From DATAVB01 sp040414495 (GTDB taxonomy: Bacteria; Actinomycetota; Actinomycetes; Mycobacteriales; QHCD01), in the NCBI GenBank assembly GCA_040414495.1, contig JBEDUI010000126.1:1-41706 (forward strand): 41,706 bases of DNA, written 5' to 3'. Shown here one piece after another: positions 25,162 through 33,057 of this stretch. The notes below the pieces were generated by a model. It searched no databases and was not told where the DNA came from. It saw nothing but the letters and a program-made list of their open reading frames with translations. Position 1 is the stretch's first letter, and the number at the start of each line of letters is the position of its first letter. The translations under genes were made by a program, and so were the position numbers.

Positions 25162-25935
25162 TCAGGGACGGGCGATCACATTTCCGCCGTCGAGAAACCG
25201 TTCGTAGTCCCGCGACGGCGGGCTGTCGTCGTTCTTCGTGATGACTTCCGGGGAATATTGGGCGAGAAATACTCTGCGCAGCTGGTCGGTGCGGTTCGGT
25301 CCGCTGCGGTGGATCACGACGCTGGAGAAGCAGACGATCGAGCCGGCCCGAGCGGTCATCGGAATGCCGGGATCGGAGCCGAAATAGCAGACCCGATCCT
25401 CGCCACCGGGCTCGAACATGTGCTTCACATAGCTGCGGATGCCGGATCGTGAATACGGCAGCAGATAGACGGACCCGTTCTCCTCGGTCACGTCGTCGAG
25501 CGGGATCCAGCAGGTCAGATACGGCTTGTGGTTCTCATGCAGATAGCCGGAATCCTGATGCCACGCGAAAGCGGTGTCGGGATCGCCGGCCTTGATTACG
25601 TACTGTTCCAGGAAGAAATACGCGTCGGACCCGAGCGTCGCCCGGCAGATTTCCGCCATCATGTCGCTGAACAGAAATCTCCGCAGCTCCGGTTGGTCGC
25701 GATGTGTCATCGCGCTGAAATACCGCCGCCCGCGAATGTTGATGCCGACCCGGTCGACCCCCGCGGCGGCCGCCTCTGCGTCCACCTTCCGCATCGCGTA
25801 TTCCGCACCGCCGCGCAGCAACTCCAGGTGTTCGTCGCTGAGCACGCGGTCGAGCACAAAGTAACCCTCCTGCTCGTACTGAGCACGCATCTCGGCCGTG
25901 ACCAGGTCGCCGACTGCCGGTGCTGTCGAAGTCAT
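25162..25935 (-). CDS. Phytanoyl-CoA dioxygenase (PhyH)-family Fe(II)/2-oxoglutarate oxygenase
   Basis: 257 residues; ATG with GGAGG upstream. YEQEGYFVLDRVLSDEHLEL is the typical PhyH start. The iron triad is visible as His-x-Asp in FAWHQDSGYLHEN and a distal His in VVIHRSGPNRT, with a following Arg (LRRVFLAQYSP) that would hold 2-oxoglutarate. Such enzymes hydroxylate or demethylate small molecules. As first gene of a sugar-uptake operon it may remove a methyl ether or oxidise the imported sugar; this is inference. Confidence 0.88.
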   Translation of the reverse strand: MTSTAPAVGDLVTAEMRAQYEQEGYFVLDRVLSDEHLELLRGGAEYAMRKVDAEAAAAGVDRVGINIRGRRYFSAMTHRDQPELRRFLFSDMMAEICRATLGSDAYFFLEQYVIKAGDPDTAFAWHQDSGYLHENHKPYLTCWIPLDDVTEENGSVYLLPYSRSGIRSYVKHMFEPGGEDRVCYFGSDPGIPMTARAGSIVCFSSVVIHRSGPNRTDQLRRVFLAQYSPEVITKNDDSPPSRDYERFLDGGNVIARP

Positions 25936-26722
25936 GGGATTGGCCTCCGCCTGATATGCATGAACAGAGACTGCAATGTAACGTTCTACCTAGCTCATCA
26001 CAAGCACTTAGAACGAATTGTGACCGACAGAGGACGCTTGTTACTAGAACGTTGCACAGATTTCGTTGGCACAGCTATCGATTACTCGTCCAAGTGGGAC
26101 GTACAAACCGTTGAACGCATGCCACCACCTCCGTCTCCGCAGAGGGAAATATGCTTGACCCATATGCCACTCCGGGTCGACAGACCAGGCCGCAGCAGCC
26201 CGATAGACAACGCCGGATCTCCGTCGAACACCGGCCAAGCGGGTAGTGTATCGATCGACCGAAGCCCCGGTCAATCCCTGAAACCACCAGCACCGGGTGC
26301 AGATGTCCAGCGTCAGCGGCGCTTCATCCGGTTCGCCAGAAGTCTCTGTCCTACTCCAGCAAGGATCGGGTGCTGATCAGCGCAACTAGGGTTCATCAAC
26401 TGGGCCGGCCTCGAGCAGGGTCGCATAAGGATCGTACGACCAGCGACGAGAACGGCAGCGCCCAGCATTGCTTGAGCGCGCGCATCTGCTTAGCCCTGAA
26501 TCCGTGGACGGGGCGGGCTTGTCGAATGATCTTGTTGGCGCATAGTTGTTTGCGGGGTATGCAATCGCTGGTCTGCCCACTTTTCCACTGGTGGGCTCCG
26601 GTTGCGCACGTAGTCGCAGCTGCTGCGGCTGGATGCACCGCCAGCGTCGGCGACGTCGCGCGATCTACGAACCTGATCGAGTCGAATCCCAATATCCGCA
26701 GTGCAGTGAAGCGGCCCGGCTT
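25936..26722. other. Promoter region of the long operon and gene-free left flank of the IS region
   Basis: The first 150 bases next to the oxygenase gene are AT-richer and hold three copies of a LacI-like motif. From about 26100 to 26722 several short open frames exist on both strands, but none resembles a protein I know or has a good ribosome site. It is probably decayed sequence at the edge of the mobile region. Confidence 0.45.
25977..26056. promoter_or_regulatory. Three TAGAACGTT-type sites, candidate LacI operators
   Basis: TGTAACGTTCTA at 25977-25988, TAGAACGAATTG at 26009-26020 and TAGAACGTTGCA at 26045-26056. The first and third differ from the perfect palindrome TAGAACGTTCTA at two of twelve bases; the second keeps one half-site. 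Central CG palindromes are usual for LacI-family operators. Spacing between sites is 32 and 36 bases, about three helix turns each. They lie 42-121 bases upstream of the first gene of the operon that encodes a LacI regulator. Confidence 0.55.
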
Positions 26723-27516
26723 TTATGCCGGCTTCTTGTTGGTGGCGTCCCCGGGTGGTGAGCCGGTTTGGAGAGCGTAATGCGCCTGCTCGAATTGTTC
26801 CGGGGCGGCGTTGTCGAGCAGGTTATGGAGCCGCTGGTTGTTCGACCAGTCGGTGTAGTTGAGGGTGATGTCTTCGACGTCGCTGGTGGGTTTTGATTGG
26901 TCCGGTACGGAATGGTGATCCCTCGGCGATGGCTTCGTTCGTTGACTGGCCGATGACCGATTCGGCCACCGCGTTGTCGTAAACATCGCCGATGCTGCCG
27001 AGGAGGCGGAAAGCTCTTGCAGGGCAAGGGTTTCGGTGAACCGCATCGAGGCGTATTGGCAACCGGCATCGCTATGATGAATCATCCCTTCGAGTGCCGG
27101 CCTGCCAGTGTGATCGCGGCGCGCCAAAGCGCCATGGCCCGGCAGGCCTCGACGAACGCGACATCTTTGACCGCCCAGACGGACCAGCCGACGATCGCGC
27201 GGGAGAACAGCTTGATCGCGAACGCGACGTAGACGAACCCACGCCACGCCGGCACGGAGAAATCGGTGACCCACGGCCGATTCGGAGAGATCGTGCGGAA
27301 TTGCCGGTTCAACAAGTCGGTAGCCCGCTTACCGCCGTTCTTGGCCTTCATGCTGGTGGTTTTCCGGCCGCGGATCAACCTACGCATGCTTTCTTGCCGC
27401 ATCAACCGATCGAACGTGTGCTTGCTGATGCCATCGAAACCGTGGCGGGCCAGCCAGGCGGTCATTCTCCGCCGCCCCATGCGACGGCTTATTTCGCGCG
27501 CGACACCCTCCCACAA
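26723..27516 (-). pseudogene. IS3-family orfB (DDE transposase), frameshifted remnant
   Basis: Pieces in three frames add up to one IS3 transposase. First comes MGRRRMTAWLARHGFDGISK and RPWVTDFSVPAWRGFVYVAF (first Asp of the DDE triad). After a frame change follows EGMIHHSDAGCQYASMRF (second Asp), then in another frame IGDVYDNAVAESVIG (the Glu), and again changed, LNYTDWSNNQRLHNLLDN. The N-terminal part and orfA are missing. It is dead; it abuts a fragment of another IS3 copy on the opposite strand. Confidence 0.8.
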
Positions 27517-27870
27517 TGATGTTCCCGCTGGTCCTTAACCTGGCCGCAGACCGGATCCCGGTCGCGGTGACCTGCCGGGTGCTGGCTTTCTCCAAACAGG
27601 CGTTCTACCAGTGGCGCAAGCAGCCGGTCACTGATCGGGACTGGGATGACGCGCACCTGATCAACGCCGCGATCGACATCCACCACGACGATCCGGAGTT
27701 CGGTTACCGGTTCATCGCCGACGAATTAGCCGGCGCCGGCATTCAGGCCGGACGCAACGATCGAGAACACCTACCACCGCCGACGACGCCAAGACCGCCT
27801 CGGCCACCTCACACCCATAGAATTCGAAACACTCCCACAAACCGCTCACGCGGCCTGACCCCCAACCCAA
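27516..27870 (+). pseudogene. IS3-family orfB remnant with internal deletion
   Basis: The N-terminal part reads VTCRVLAFSKQAFYQWRKQP and DPEFGYRFIADELAGAGIQA, typical of IS3 orfB before the catalytic domain. From about 27765 it jumps, in another frame, to the C-terminal end NTYHRRRRQDRLGHLTPIEF with QTAHAA and a stop. The whole DDE core is missing, so an internal deletion joined the two ends. It borders the more complete IS3 copy at 27894. Confidence 0.72.
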
Positions 27871-27928
27871 ACGAGTCAACCAAACTGTGAGGTTGTCCCG
27901 TTTTGACGGACAGGTTTGATGGCTTGTT

Positions 27929-28819
27929 TCAGGCTACCTGCCGAATGGTTTCTGTTGTTGTGGTGGTTTCGAATTCGTTGGGGGTTTGGTACCCGAGGGC
28001 GCTGTGTAGTCGAGCACCGTTGTACCAGCCAATGTATTCGACGATCGTGCGACGCGCGGCGGCTTTGGTGGCCCAGGGCTACAGGTTGAGGCATTCTCCT
28101 TTCAGAGATGCGAAAAACGACTCGGCGAGGGCGTTGTCCCAGCACTGCCCGGTGCGCCCAACCGACAGTTGTACGAGGTTGTTATTGGCTACGGCGGCGA
28201 ATTGCGCCGAGGTGTATTGGCAACCCCTATCGGAGTGGAAGATCACCCCGGCGGCCGGGTTACGGGCGGCCACCGCGTTGGTGAGGGCATCGGGGACCAG
28301 GTCGGTGCGCAGATGATCGGCGATGGCGAACCCGACCACGCATCGGGACGCGATATCGATGACGGTCGCCAGATACAGCCAACCTTCCCAGGTCGCCAGG
28401 TAAGTGATATCCCCGCACCAACGCGTGTTCAGCCTGCTGGCCTTAGCGGTGAAGTCGCGGCGGATCAAATCCGCGCGCGCCTTAAGGTCAGGGTCGCCGA
28501 TCGTGGTCTTCTTCCACCGTTTCGGGGTGCGGCCACGTATTTTCGCCGTGCGTATCAGCCTGGCGATCCGTTTGCGCCCGTGCCGCCGGCCCTCTCGCTG
28601 CAGCTCGGCGTGGACCCGCGGAGCACCGTAACGACCTTTCGATTTCTCATGCACGTGCTTGATCGCATCGGTCAACTCCGCATCGGCCCGCTCCCGAGCC
28701 GAGGGACCATTGCCGCGATGCGCATAGTACGCGGCACGGGAGACCTCAAGCAGCTCACACGCCCGTTCGACGTTGCGCTGCTGATGCTTCTCCGCCTCGA
28801 TGAACGGGTACACGTTCAC
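27929..28819 (-). pseudogene. IS3 orfB transposase interrupted by an in-frame amber codon
   Basis: The frame starts at GTG 28819 (VNVYPFIEAEK), which has AAGGAG seven bases upstream. It shows ACELLEVSRAAYY, the HTH_21 region RYGAPRVHAEL, then the rve core with Asp in RWCGDITYLATW, Asp in VIFHSDRGCQYTSAQF and Glu in CWDNALAESFFASLKGE. At 28081-28079 a TAG stops it after GECLNL. Beyond it the same frame continues PWATKAAARRTIVEYIGWYN and LHSALGYQTPNEFE to a TGA at 27931, the normal end. A single C-to-T change (CAG to TAG) would explain it. The catalytic residues precede the stop, but the C-terminal 50 residues are lost. Confidence 0.85.
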
Positions 28820-29129
28820 CGCGGGTCTCCTTCGCGAAGAAAGCTGTCGCCCGTTTGAGGATTTCCACATCCTCCCGCAACCGGCGGTTATCCCGCCGCA
28901 GCTGCGCCAACTCCTCCCGCTCAGCGCTCGTCAGCCCGTCGCTGCGCGTCCCAGCATCCCGCTCGGCCTGCTTGACCCACCCGCGCACCGCCGTCTCGGT
29001 CAGATCGAAATCCTTCGCGACCTGACCGATCGACCGATCCCCTCGCTGGCACGCCTCAACAATCTCGGCCTTGAACTCATCAGTGAACGACCGACGCGGA
29101 CGCTGCCTCCTCGACTCCACGTTCTCCAT
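28755..29129 (-). CDS. IS3 orfA, helix-turn-helix subunit
   Basis: 124 residues from ATG 29129 (GGAGAGG nine bases upstream). RRSFTDEFKAEIVEACQRGD, SIGQVAKDFDLTETAVRGWV and the leucine-zipper-like LAQLRRDNRRLREDVEILKR with ATAFFAKE are the standard IS3 orfA parts. It overlaps orfB by 65 bases. orfB lies in the +1 frame relative to orfA, and the -1 frame hits TGA at the junction. Classic -1 frameshifting therefore does not join them here; separate initiation of orfB fits better. Confidence 0.85.
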   Translation of the reverse strand: MENVESRRQRPRRSFTDEFKAEIVEACQRGDRSIGQVAKDFDLTETAVRGWVKQAERDAGTRSDGLTSAEREELAQLRRDNRRLREDVEILKRATAFFAKETRGERVPVHRGGEASAAQRRTGV

Positions 29130-29190
29130 AATGAACATCCTCTCCAAGGGCGGAAAACCCCTGATCTTGGATGTCCGTCAAAACGAGTCA

Positions 29191-29379
29191 GGCCCAGTCG
29201 TGGACTACGTCTATCTGGCAGCGCGGGTCGTCGCCGACGCGCTGATGGCCTACCGGCTCGTGTCGTTCCTATGGTACTGGCGGGCGTATGACCAGCATCC
29301 GACCACCCAGCATCGGGGTAACGCAAATCTGCGGAATTCCATGGTTGGCGATGCCGCAGATTTGCGGCGCCAATGAATC
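29191..29379. other. Gene-free stretch right of the IS with a hairpin
   Basis: No known protein is recognised, though the first 80 bases read as a hydrophobic run (VYLAARVVADALMAYRLVSF) that could be a scrap of a small membrane protein. GCAAATCTGCGG at 29323-29334 and CCGCAGATTTGC at 29354-29365 are perfect inverted repeats with a 19-base loop. Its role is unknown; it has no T-run. Confidence 0.5.
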
Positions 29380-29816
29380 TGCTAAGGGTGCGCAGGTGGC
29401 ATTCCTACCCCGTCCTAAACGCGACTCCCCAGCGCAGCACCCATCGGCCACGCCGGGCGACAGTTGTCGGGTCGCGGCCGCCGATCAGATACGGCGTCGG
29501 ATAGGCCAGGTCCTGGTCGCCGATATGCGCCAGCAGCGCGCAGATGATTCGTGGCAGCTCGTCATCGTCGTCAAGCCACGCCACCCAGCCAGTGGCGACC
29601 TTCTCCAGGGGCCGGTTGCGGTCTGTGCTGTCCCTGTACGGCCGGCGTCGGTTTCCACGACGATCTTGGTCAGGCTGACGTTACTGAGCCTCCACGGACG
29701 CGATGGCCCGCACCAGCAGGTGCTCCTGGCCAGGGATCGTGGGACTGACGACGCTGGCTGTGCTCATCCGACACCAGCCCCGATTGTCGGCCGGAGACTT
29801 GGTCACAGCTCGGCCC
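29380..29816 (-). pseudogene. Glycosyltransferase (GT-A, family 2-like) pseudogene of phage/ICE type
   Basis: Reading the minus strand across frames gives PTIPGQEHLLVRAIASVEAQ, then KIVVETDAGRTG, then LEKVATGWVAWLDDDDEL and IICALLAHIGDQDLAYPTPY with LIGGRDPTTVARRGRWV. The order and the DDDD motif in place of the DXD metal site match small GT-A glycosyltransferases often found in actinobacterial phage and integrative elements. A TAA stop after VEAQ and at least two frameshifts inactivate it. Confidence 0.6.
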
Positions 29817-30020
29817 CGTTCTTCAGAACCTGGTCGAGCTTCGCGACCTCGTCGGCATGGACACGGGCACCGCGACCAGTCTTGGCCTTCCGGAATTTGC
29901 CAATGTGAGCCTAGTAGCGGACGGTGCTGAGCGTGGTCTGATAGCCGTCGGCGATGTCGTGGTAGGACCATCAGATGCCGAATTCGTGTGGCTTGGCGAC
30001 GAGATCGGGTCTGGCCGTGG
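29815..30020 (-). pseudogene. Small helix-turn-helix DNA-binding protein pseudogene
   Basis: One minus-strand frame reads LVAKPHEFGI, stop, WSYHDIADGYQTTLSTVRY, stop, AHIGKFRKAKTGRGARVHAD and EVAKLDQVLKNGAEL. The pattern 'W-S-x-x-D-I-A-x-G-Y-x-x-x-x-S-T-V-R-x-W' is a helix-turn-helix like those of excisionase-type or small element-borne regulators. Two in-frame stops show decay. It lies just before the glycosyltransferase remnant and faces away from the integrase, a layout common in integrated elements. Confidence 0.5.
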
Positions 30021-30400
30021 CCTCGGGTTTCTGCCATGGTGGCTGTGCTCCTGTGCCAGCGAGTGGCCCCGCCGGCCGGTGGTGACGTGCTGCAGGAGGC
30101 TTGTCATCAGGGGATCTCGACGAATTTATTCCAGCTGTTTAACATTCGTCGCGTCCACCTGGGGCCTGCGCTGAATCCCTTGTATAGTAGGAATAATTCA
30201 TACAGTGGCGTTGGACGAGCCAGCAGGAATGGCTACCGCAAGTATTATTGTCGAATCAAATTGGTCCGCTCAATTTCGAATGCGCGGTAATTCTGATGCA
30301 CTCCGCATAATCAGTCTCGATGTCGCTCGATTGCCCTAGACTGCCACCATCAGTGACCGCACATGTGTGTAGACCACACAGCTGTAAGTCGGGGAGCAGC
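30021..30400. other. Gene-free, AT-richer stretch before the integrase
   Basis: No gene is recognised. The part 30175-30330 is AT-richer than anything near it and probably holds the integrase promoter; TTGCCC then TAGACT near 30330-30342 could be part of one but the spacing is poor. The composition change marks foreign DNA. Confidence 0.45.
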
Positions 30401-31537
30401 ATGGCGTCGATCAAGAAACGGCCGGACGGGCACTGGCGGGCCCGATACCGGGATGCGGACGGCAAAGAGCACGCCCGGCACTTTGCTCGGAAGGTCGACG
30501 GCCAGCGTTGGCTCGACGAGCAAACAGCGTCGATCGTCACCGGCCAGTACGTCCACCCGACCGCTGGCAAGATCAGGTTCAAGGACTACGCCGAAGAATG
30601 GCGCCGCATTCAAGAACACCGCCCCAGCACCGCGGCCTGGACCGAGACGAACCTCCGCCGGCACGTCTACCCAGTCCTCGGTAACCGGCCGATCGGCGAG
30701 ATCCGGCCGTCCCACATTCAGGCATGGGTCGCCGGAATGAACCTGGCCGACTCGACCCGCTCGACCGTACACGGCGTCGTCTCCGGGATCTTCCGGGCCG
30801 CCGTCCGCGACCGACGCATTATGGCCAACCCCTGCGACGGCACCAAGCTGCCCAAGGGACAGCGAAAGCTGGTCGTGCCGTTGCCCACCGAGCACGTCAC
30901 CGCGTTGATCAATGGCGCGCCCGAGATCGCCCGTGCGATCCTCGCGGGCGCTGCAGGCACCGGCATGCGGCAGGGCGAGATCTTGGGCCTGGAGGTGCGC
31001 CACGTCGATTTTCTGCGCCGAGTCCTGACCGTGGAGCAGCAGCTGGTTACCACTGTCGGGATACCGCCGTACCTCGGGCCGCCGAAAACCGATGCGAGCG
31101 TCCGGGAGATACCCCTGCCCTCGGTCGTCGCGGACGAGCTCGCACGGCACCTTGCGAGGTTCCCGGCCGCGGACGTCGAGATCCTCGACCGGACCGGCGC
31201 CCGGCCGCTGACCCGGACCGCGAGGATGCTGTTCACGACGGAGGCTCGGAAGCCGTGGTCGCGGTCGTATTTCGGCCATTACGCCTGGTCAACCGCCCGG
31301 GACGCAGCCGGCCTTACTGACGTCGGCATGCACGACCTGAGGCATTACTACGCGAGCTTGCTGATCCGGCACAACGAGAGCGTGAAGGTCGTGCAAAAGC
31401 GACTCGGGCATGCCACCGCGGCCGAGACGTTGGATACCTATTCGCACCTGTGGCCGGACGCCGACGACCGCACCCGTGAGGCCGTCGACGCGGCCCTGAC
31501 GATCCCTGCTGCGGACTCGCTGCGGACAGCGACCTGA
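30401..31537 (+). CDS. Tyrosine-recombinase integrase
   Basis: Start chosen at ATG 30401 with GGGGAG five bases upstream; 378 residues. N-terminal arm-binding domain MASIKKRPDGHWRARYRDAD, core-binding domain around FKDYAEEWRRIQEHRPSTAA, then the catalytic domain with all six expected residues: Arg in TGMRQGEILGL, Lys in GPPKTDASVREI, His-x-x-Arg in MHDLRHYYASL, His in RLGHATAAETLD and the nucleophile Tyr in TYSHLWPD. The length and order fit the integrases of actinobacterial integrative elements and phages. It appears intact. Its stop lies 34 bases from the 3' end of rnpB, the position expected for an integrase beside its attachment site. Confidence 0.92.
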   Translation: MASIKKRPDGHWRARYRDADGKEHARHFARKVDGQRWLDEQTASIVTGQYVHPTAGKIRFKDYAEEWRRIQEHRPSTAAWTETNLRRHVYPVLGNRPIGEIRPSHIQAWVAGMNLADSTRSTVHGVVSGIFRAAVRDRRIMANPCDGTKLPKGQRKLVVPLPTEHVTALINGAPEIARAILAGAAGTGMRQGEILGLEVRHVDFLRRVLTVEQQLVTTVGIPPYLGPPKTDASVREIPLPSVVADELARHLARFPAADVEILDRTGARPLTRTARMLFTTEARKPWSRSYFGHYAWSTARDAAGLTDVGMHDLRHYYASLLIRHNESVKVVQKRLGHATAAETLDTYSHLWPDADDRTREAVDAALTIPAADSLRTAT

Positions 31538-31571
31538 ACAACACAGTGTTTCCGCAGGTCAAGGGCTATAG

Positions 31572-31968
31572 GGCGGACGAGTCGGCCTGTAAGCCGGGTC
31601 CTGTGACCGAGGCGTGCCTCGGCCGGCGACCATCCATCTCGACCTGCCGTCGCCGGCAGGCTCTAGCGGTCTACCCGCAGGCTCAGGCGGGCCGCCCTCG
31701 AACACCTGCGCAGGTCGGTTGCACGAGGCAACCGGCCCTCTTGACCTTGCTCCGGGTGGGGTTTACCAAGCTGCCCCGGTCACCCGGGGCACTGGTGGTC
31801 TCTTACACCACCGTTTCACCCTTACCAGCCGAAACTGGCGGTCTGTTTTCTGTGGCACTGTCCCGCGGGTCACCCCGGGTTGCCGTTAGCAACCACCCTG
31901 CCCTGTGGAGCCCGGACTTTCCTCGAACGGGTTTCCCCGCCCGCGGCCGCCCGGCCGGCTCGTCCGCC
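31572..31968 (-). ncRNA. rnpB: RNase P RNA (type A)
   Basis: About 397 bases. The 5' end GGCGGACGAG (31968-31959) pairs perfectly with the 3' end CTCGTCCGCC (31581-31572), making helix P1. Near the 5' end GAGGAAAGTCCGGGCTCC and CAGGGTGGTTGCTAACGG are the conserved P4 and following parts, then CACAGAAAACAGACCGCC (the universal ACAGAAA block). Near the 3' end GGTCACAGGACCCGGCTTAC precedes P1. The RNA processes tRNA 5' ends. Its 5' end is only 25 bases after the PRPP-synthetase stop on the same strand, so it is read through from there or has its promoter inside that gene. Confidence 0.96.
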
Positions 31969-31993
31969 GTATCGACGATCTTAGCCGGTCAGC

Positions 31994-32929
31994 TCAGAAC
32001 AGCGTGCTGACCGACTCCCCATTGTGGATACGCCGGATCGCCTCGGCCAGCATCGGCGCTACGGACAGCACCTGCAGCTTCGGTACCCGCTTGTTCGGCG
32101 CGATCGGCACTGAATTCGTACAGACGATTTCGGCCACGTCCGGCTGCTCCTCCAACCGTTCCAGCGACGAGTTGGCGAAGATCCCGTGCGTACAGGCGAT
32201 CCGGATCGAGCGGACCCCCAGATCCCGCAACCGGTCCAGCAACTCGAAGATCGTGCTGCCCTTGGCCACCTCGTCGTCCAGCACGATAACGTCGCGGCCG
32301 GCGACCTCGCCGATGATGCTGCTGATCGACACCCGGTTGTCGGCGAACCGCTGCTTGGCCCCGAACGCGACCGGCAAGCCCAGCAGCCGGGCGAAATGCG
32401 CCGCTTCCTTGGCCCCGCCCAGGTCCGGCGCGACCACAACCGAATGGCTGAGGTCGTACTGGCGGAAATGCCCGGCCAGCTCGCCTAGCGCGTGCAGGTG
32501 GTCGACCGGTACGCCAAAGAAACCGTGTACCTGCGGCGAGTGCAGCGCCAACGTCAGCACCCGCCCGGCCCCGGCCGTGGCCAGCAGGTCGGCGACAAGC
32601 CGCCCGCCGATCGAAATGCGTGGAGCGTCCTTCTTGTCCGACCGCGCATAGGCGTAATGCGGCATGACCGCCGTCGTCCGCGCGGCCGAGGCACCTCGCG
32701 CCGCGTCCAGCATGAGCAGCAGCTCGACCAGGTTCTCCTGCACCGGTGGTACCAGCGGCTGGATCAGGAACACGTCGCCCTCGCGGCAGTTGGCCTGCAA
32801 CTGCACTTCGAGGCAATCGTTCGCGAACCGCTCGACCTTTACCGGATGCAGCGGGACGCCCAGATGCTCACTGATTTCCTGGGCCAGTTCTGGATGTGCA
32901 CTACCGCCGAACACGGCGATTTCCCGCAT
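31994..32929 (-). CDS. Ribose-phosphate pyrophosphokinase-like protein (divergent)
   Basis: 311 residues from ATG 32929 with GAGGAG upstream. It has the PRPP-synthetase layout: REIAVFGGSAHPELAQEI, VERFANDCLEVQLQANCREG, MPHYAYARSDKKDAPRIS, LALHSPQVHGFFGVPVDHLH, VVVAPDLGGAKEAAHFARLL and the PRPP loop VIVLDDEVAKGSTI. In standard enzymes the loop reads closer to VDDMIDTGGT and the metal-binding loop has a KRR after the flexible part; here it is GAKQRFADNRVS. So it may be a second, specialised PRPP synthetase rather than the housekeeping one. Confidence 0.82.
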   Translation of the reverse strand: MREIAVFGGSAHPELAQEISEHLGVPLHPVKVERFANDCLEVQLQANCREGDVFLIQPLVPPVQENLVELLLMLDAARGASAARTTAVMPHYAYARSDKKDAPRISIGGRLVADLLATAGAGRVLTLALHSPQVHGFFGVPVDHLHALGELAGHFRQYDLSHSVVVAPDLGGAKEAAHFARLLGLPVAFGAKQRFADNRVSISSIIGEVAGRDVIVLDDEVAKGSTIFELLDRLRDLGVRSIRIACTHGIFANSSLERLEEQPDVAEIVCTNSVPIAPNKRVPKLQVLSVAPMLAEAIRRIHNGESVSTLF

Positions 32930-33057
32930 CAAGGTCTCCTCACCCGCGGTTGTGGCGCCGTTATTGTCACCGATACCGACCAGTCGGTACGAATCGGCCC
33001 AGTCGCTGTGAACGGCCCGCCCCGGTAAGCCGATCGCCCAAGCGCACCGGCCCTTGC

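Larger units (their letters stand above)
27894..29190 (-). mobile_element. IS3-family insertion sequence, about 1.3 kb
   Basis: Bounded by near-perfect terminal inverted repeats: TGTCCCGTTTTGACGGACA at 27894-27912 and, on the other strand, TGACTCGTTTTGACGGACA at 29190-29172 (17 of 19 identical). It contains orfA and orfB on the minus strand in the usual order. The flanks (GGT before, GGC after) do not form an exact target duplication, so it may have been altered after insertion. Its orfB has an in-frame stop. Confidence 0.85.

Noticed and set aside
27516..29190. Possible CRISPR array or composite transposon in the repeat-rich IS region
   Set aside because: Repeats here are transposase fragments and terminal inverted repeats of one IS; there are no short regularly spaced repeats, and the flanking IS3 pieces are different elements in different orientation.
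29380..30020. Active phage defence or immunity module in the element remnant
   Set aside because: The pieces match a glycosyltransferase and a small HTH protein with stops and frameshifts; nothing points to defence.
31538..31571. tRNA gene as attachment site next to the integrase
   Set aside because: No cloverleaf or CCA-like end can be formed in the 34 bases; the adjoining RNA is clearly rnpB.
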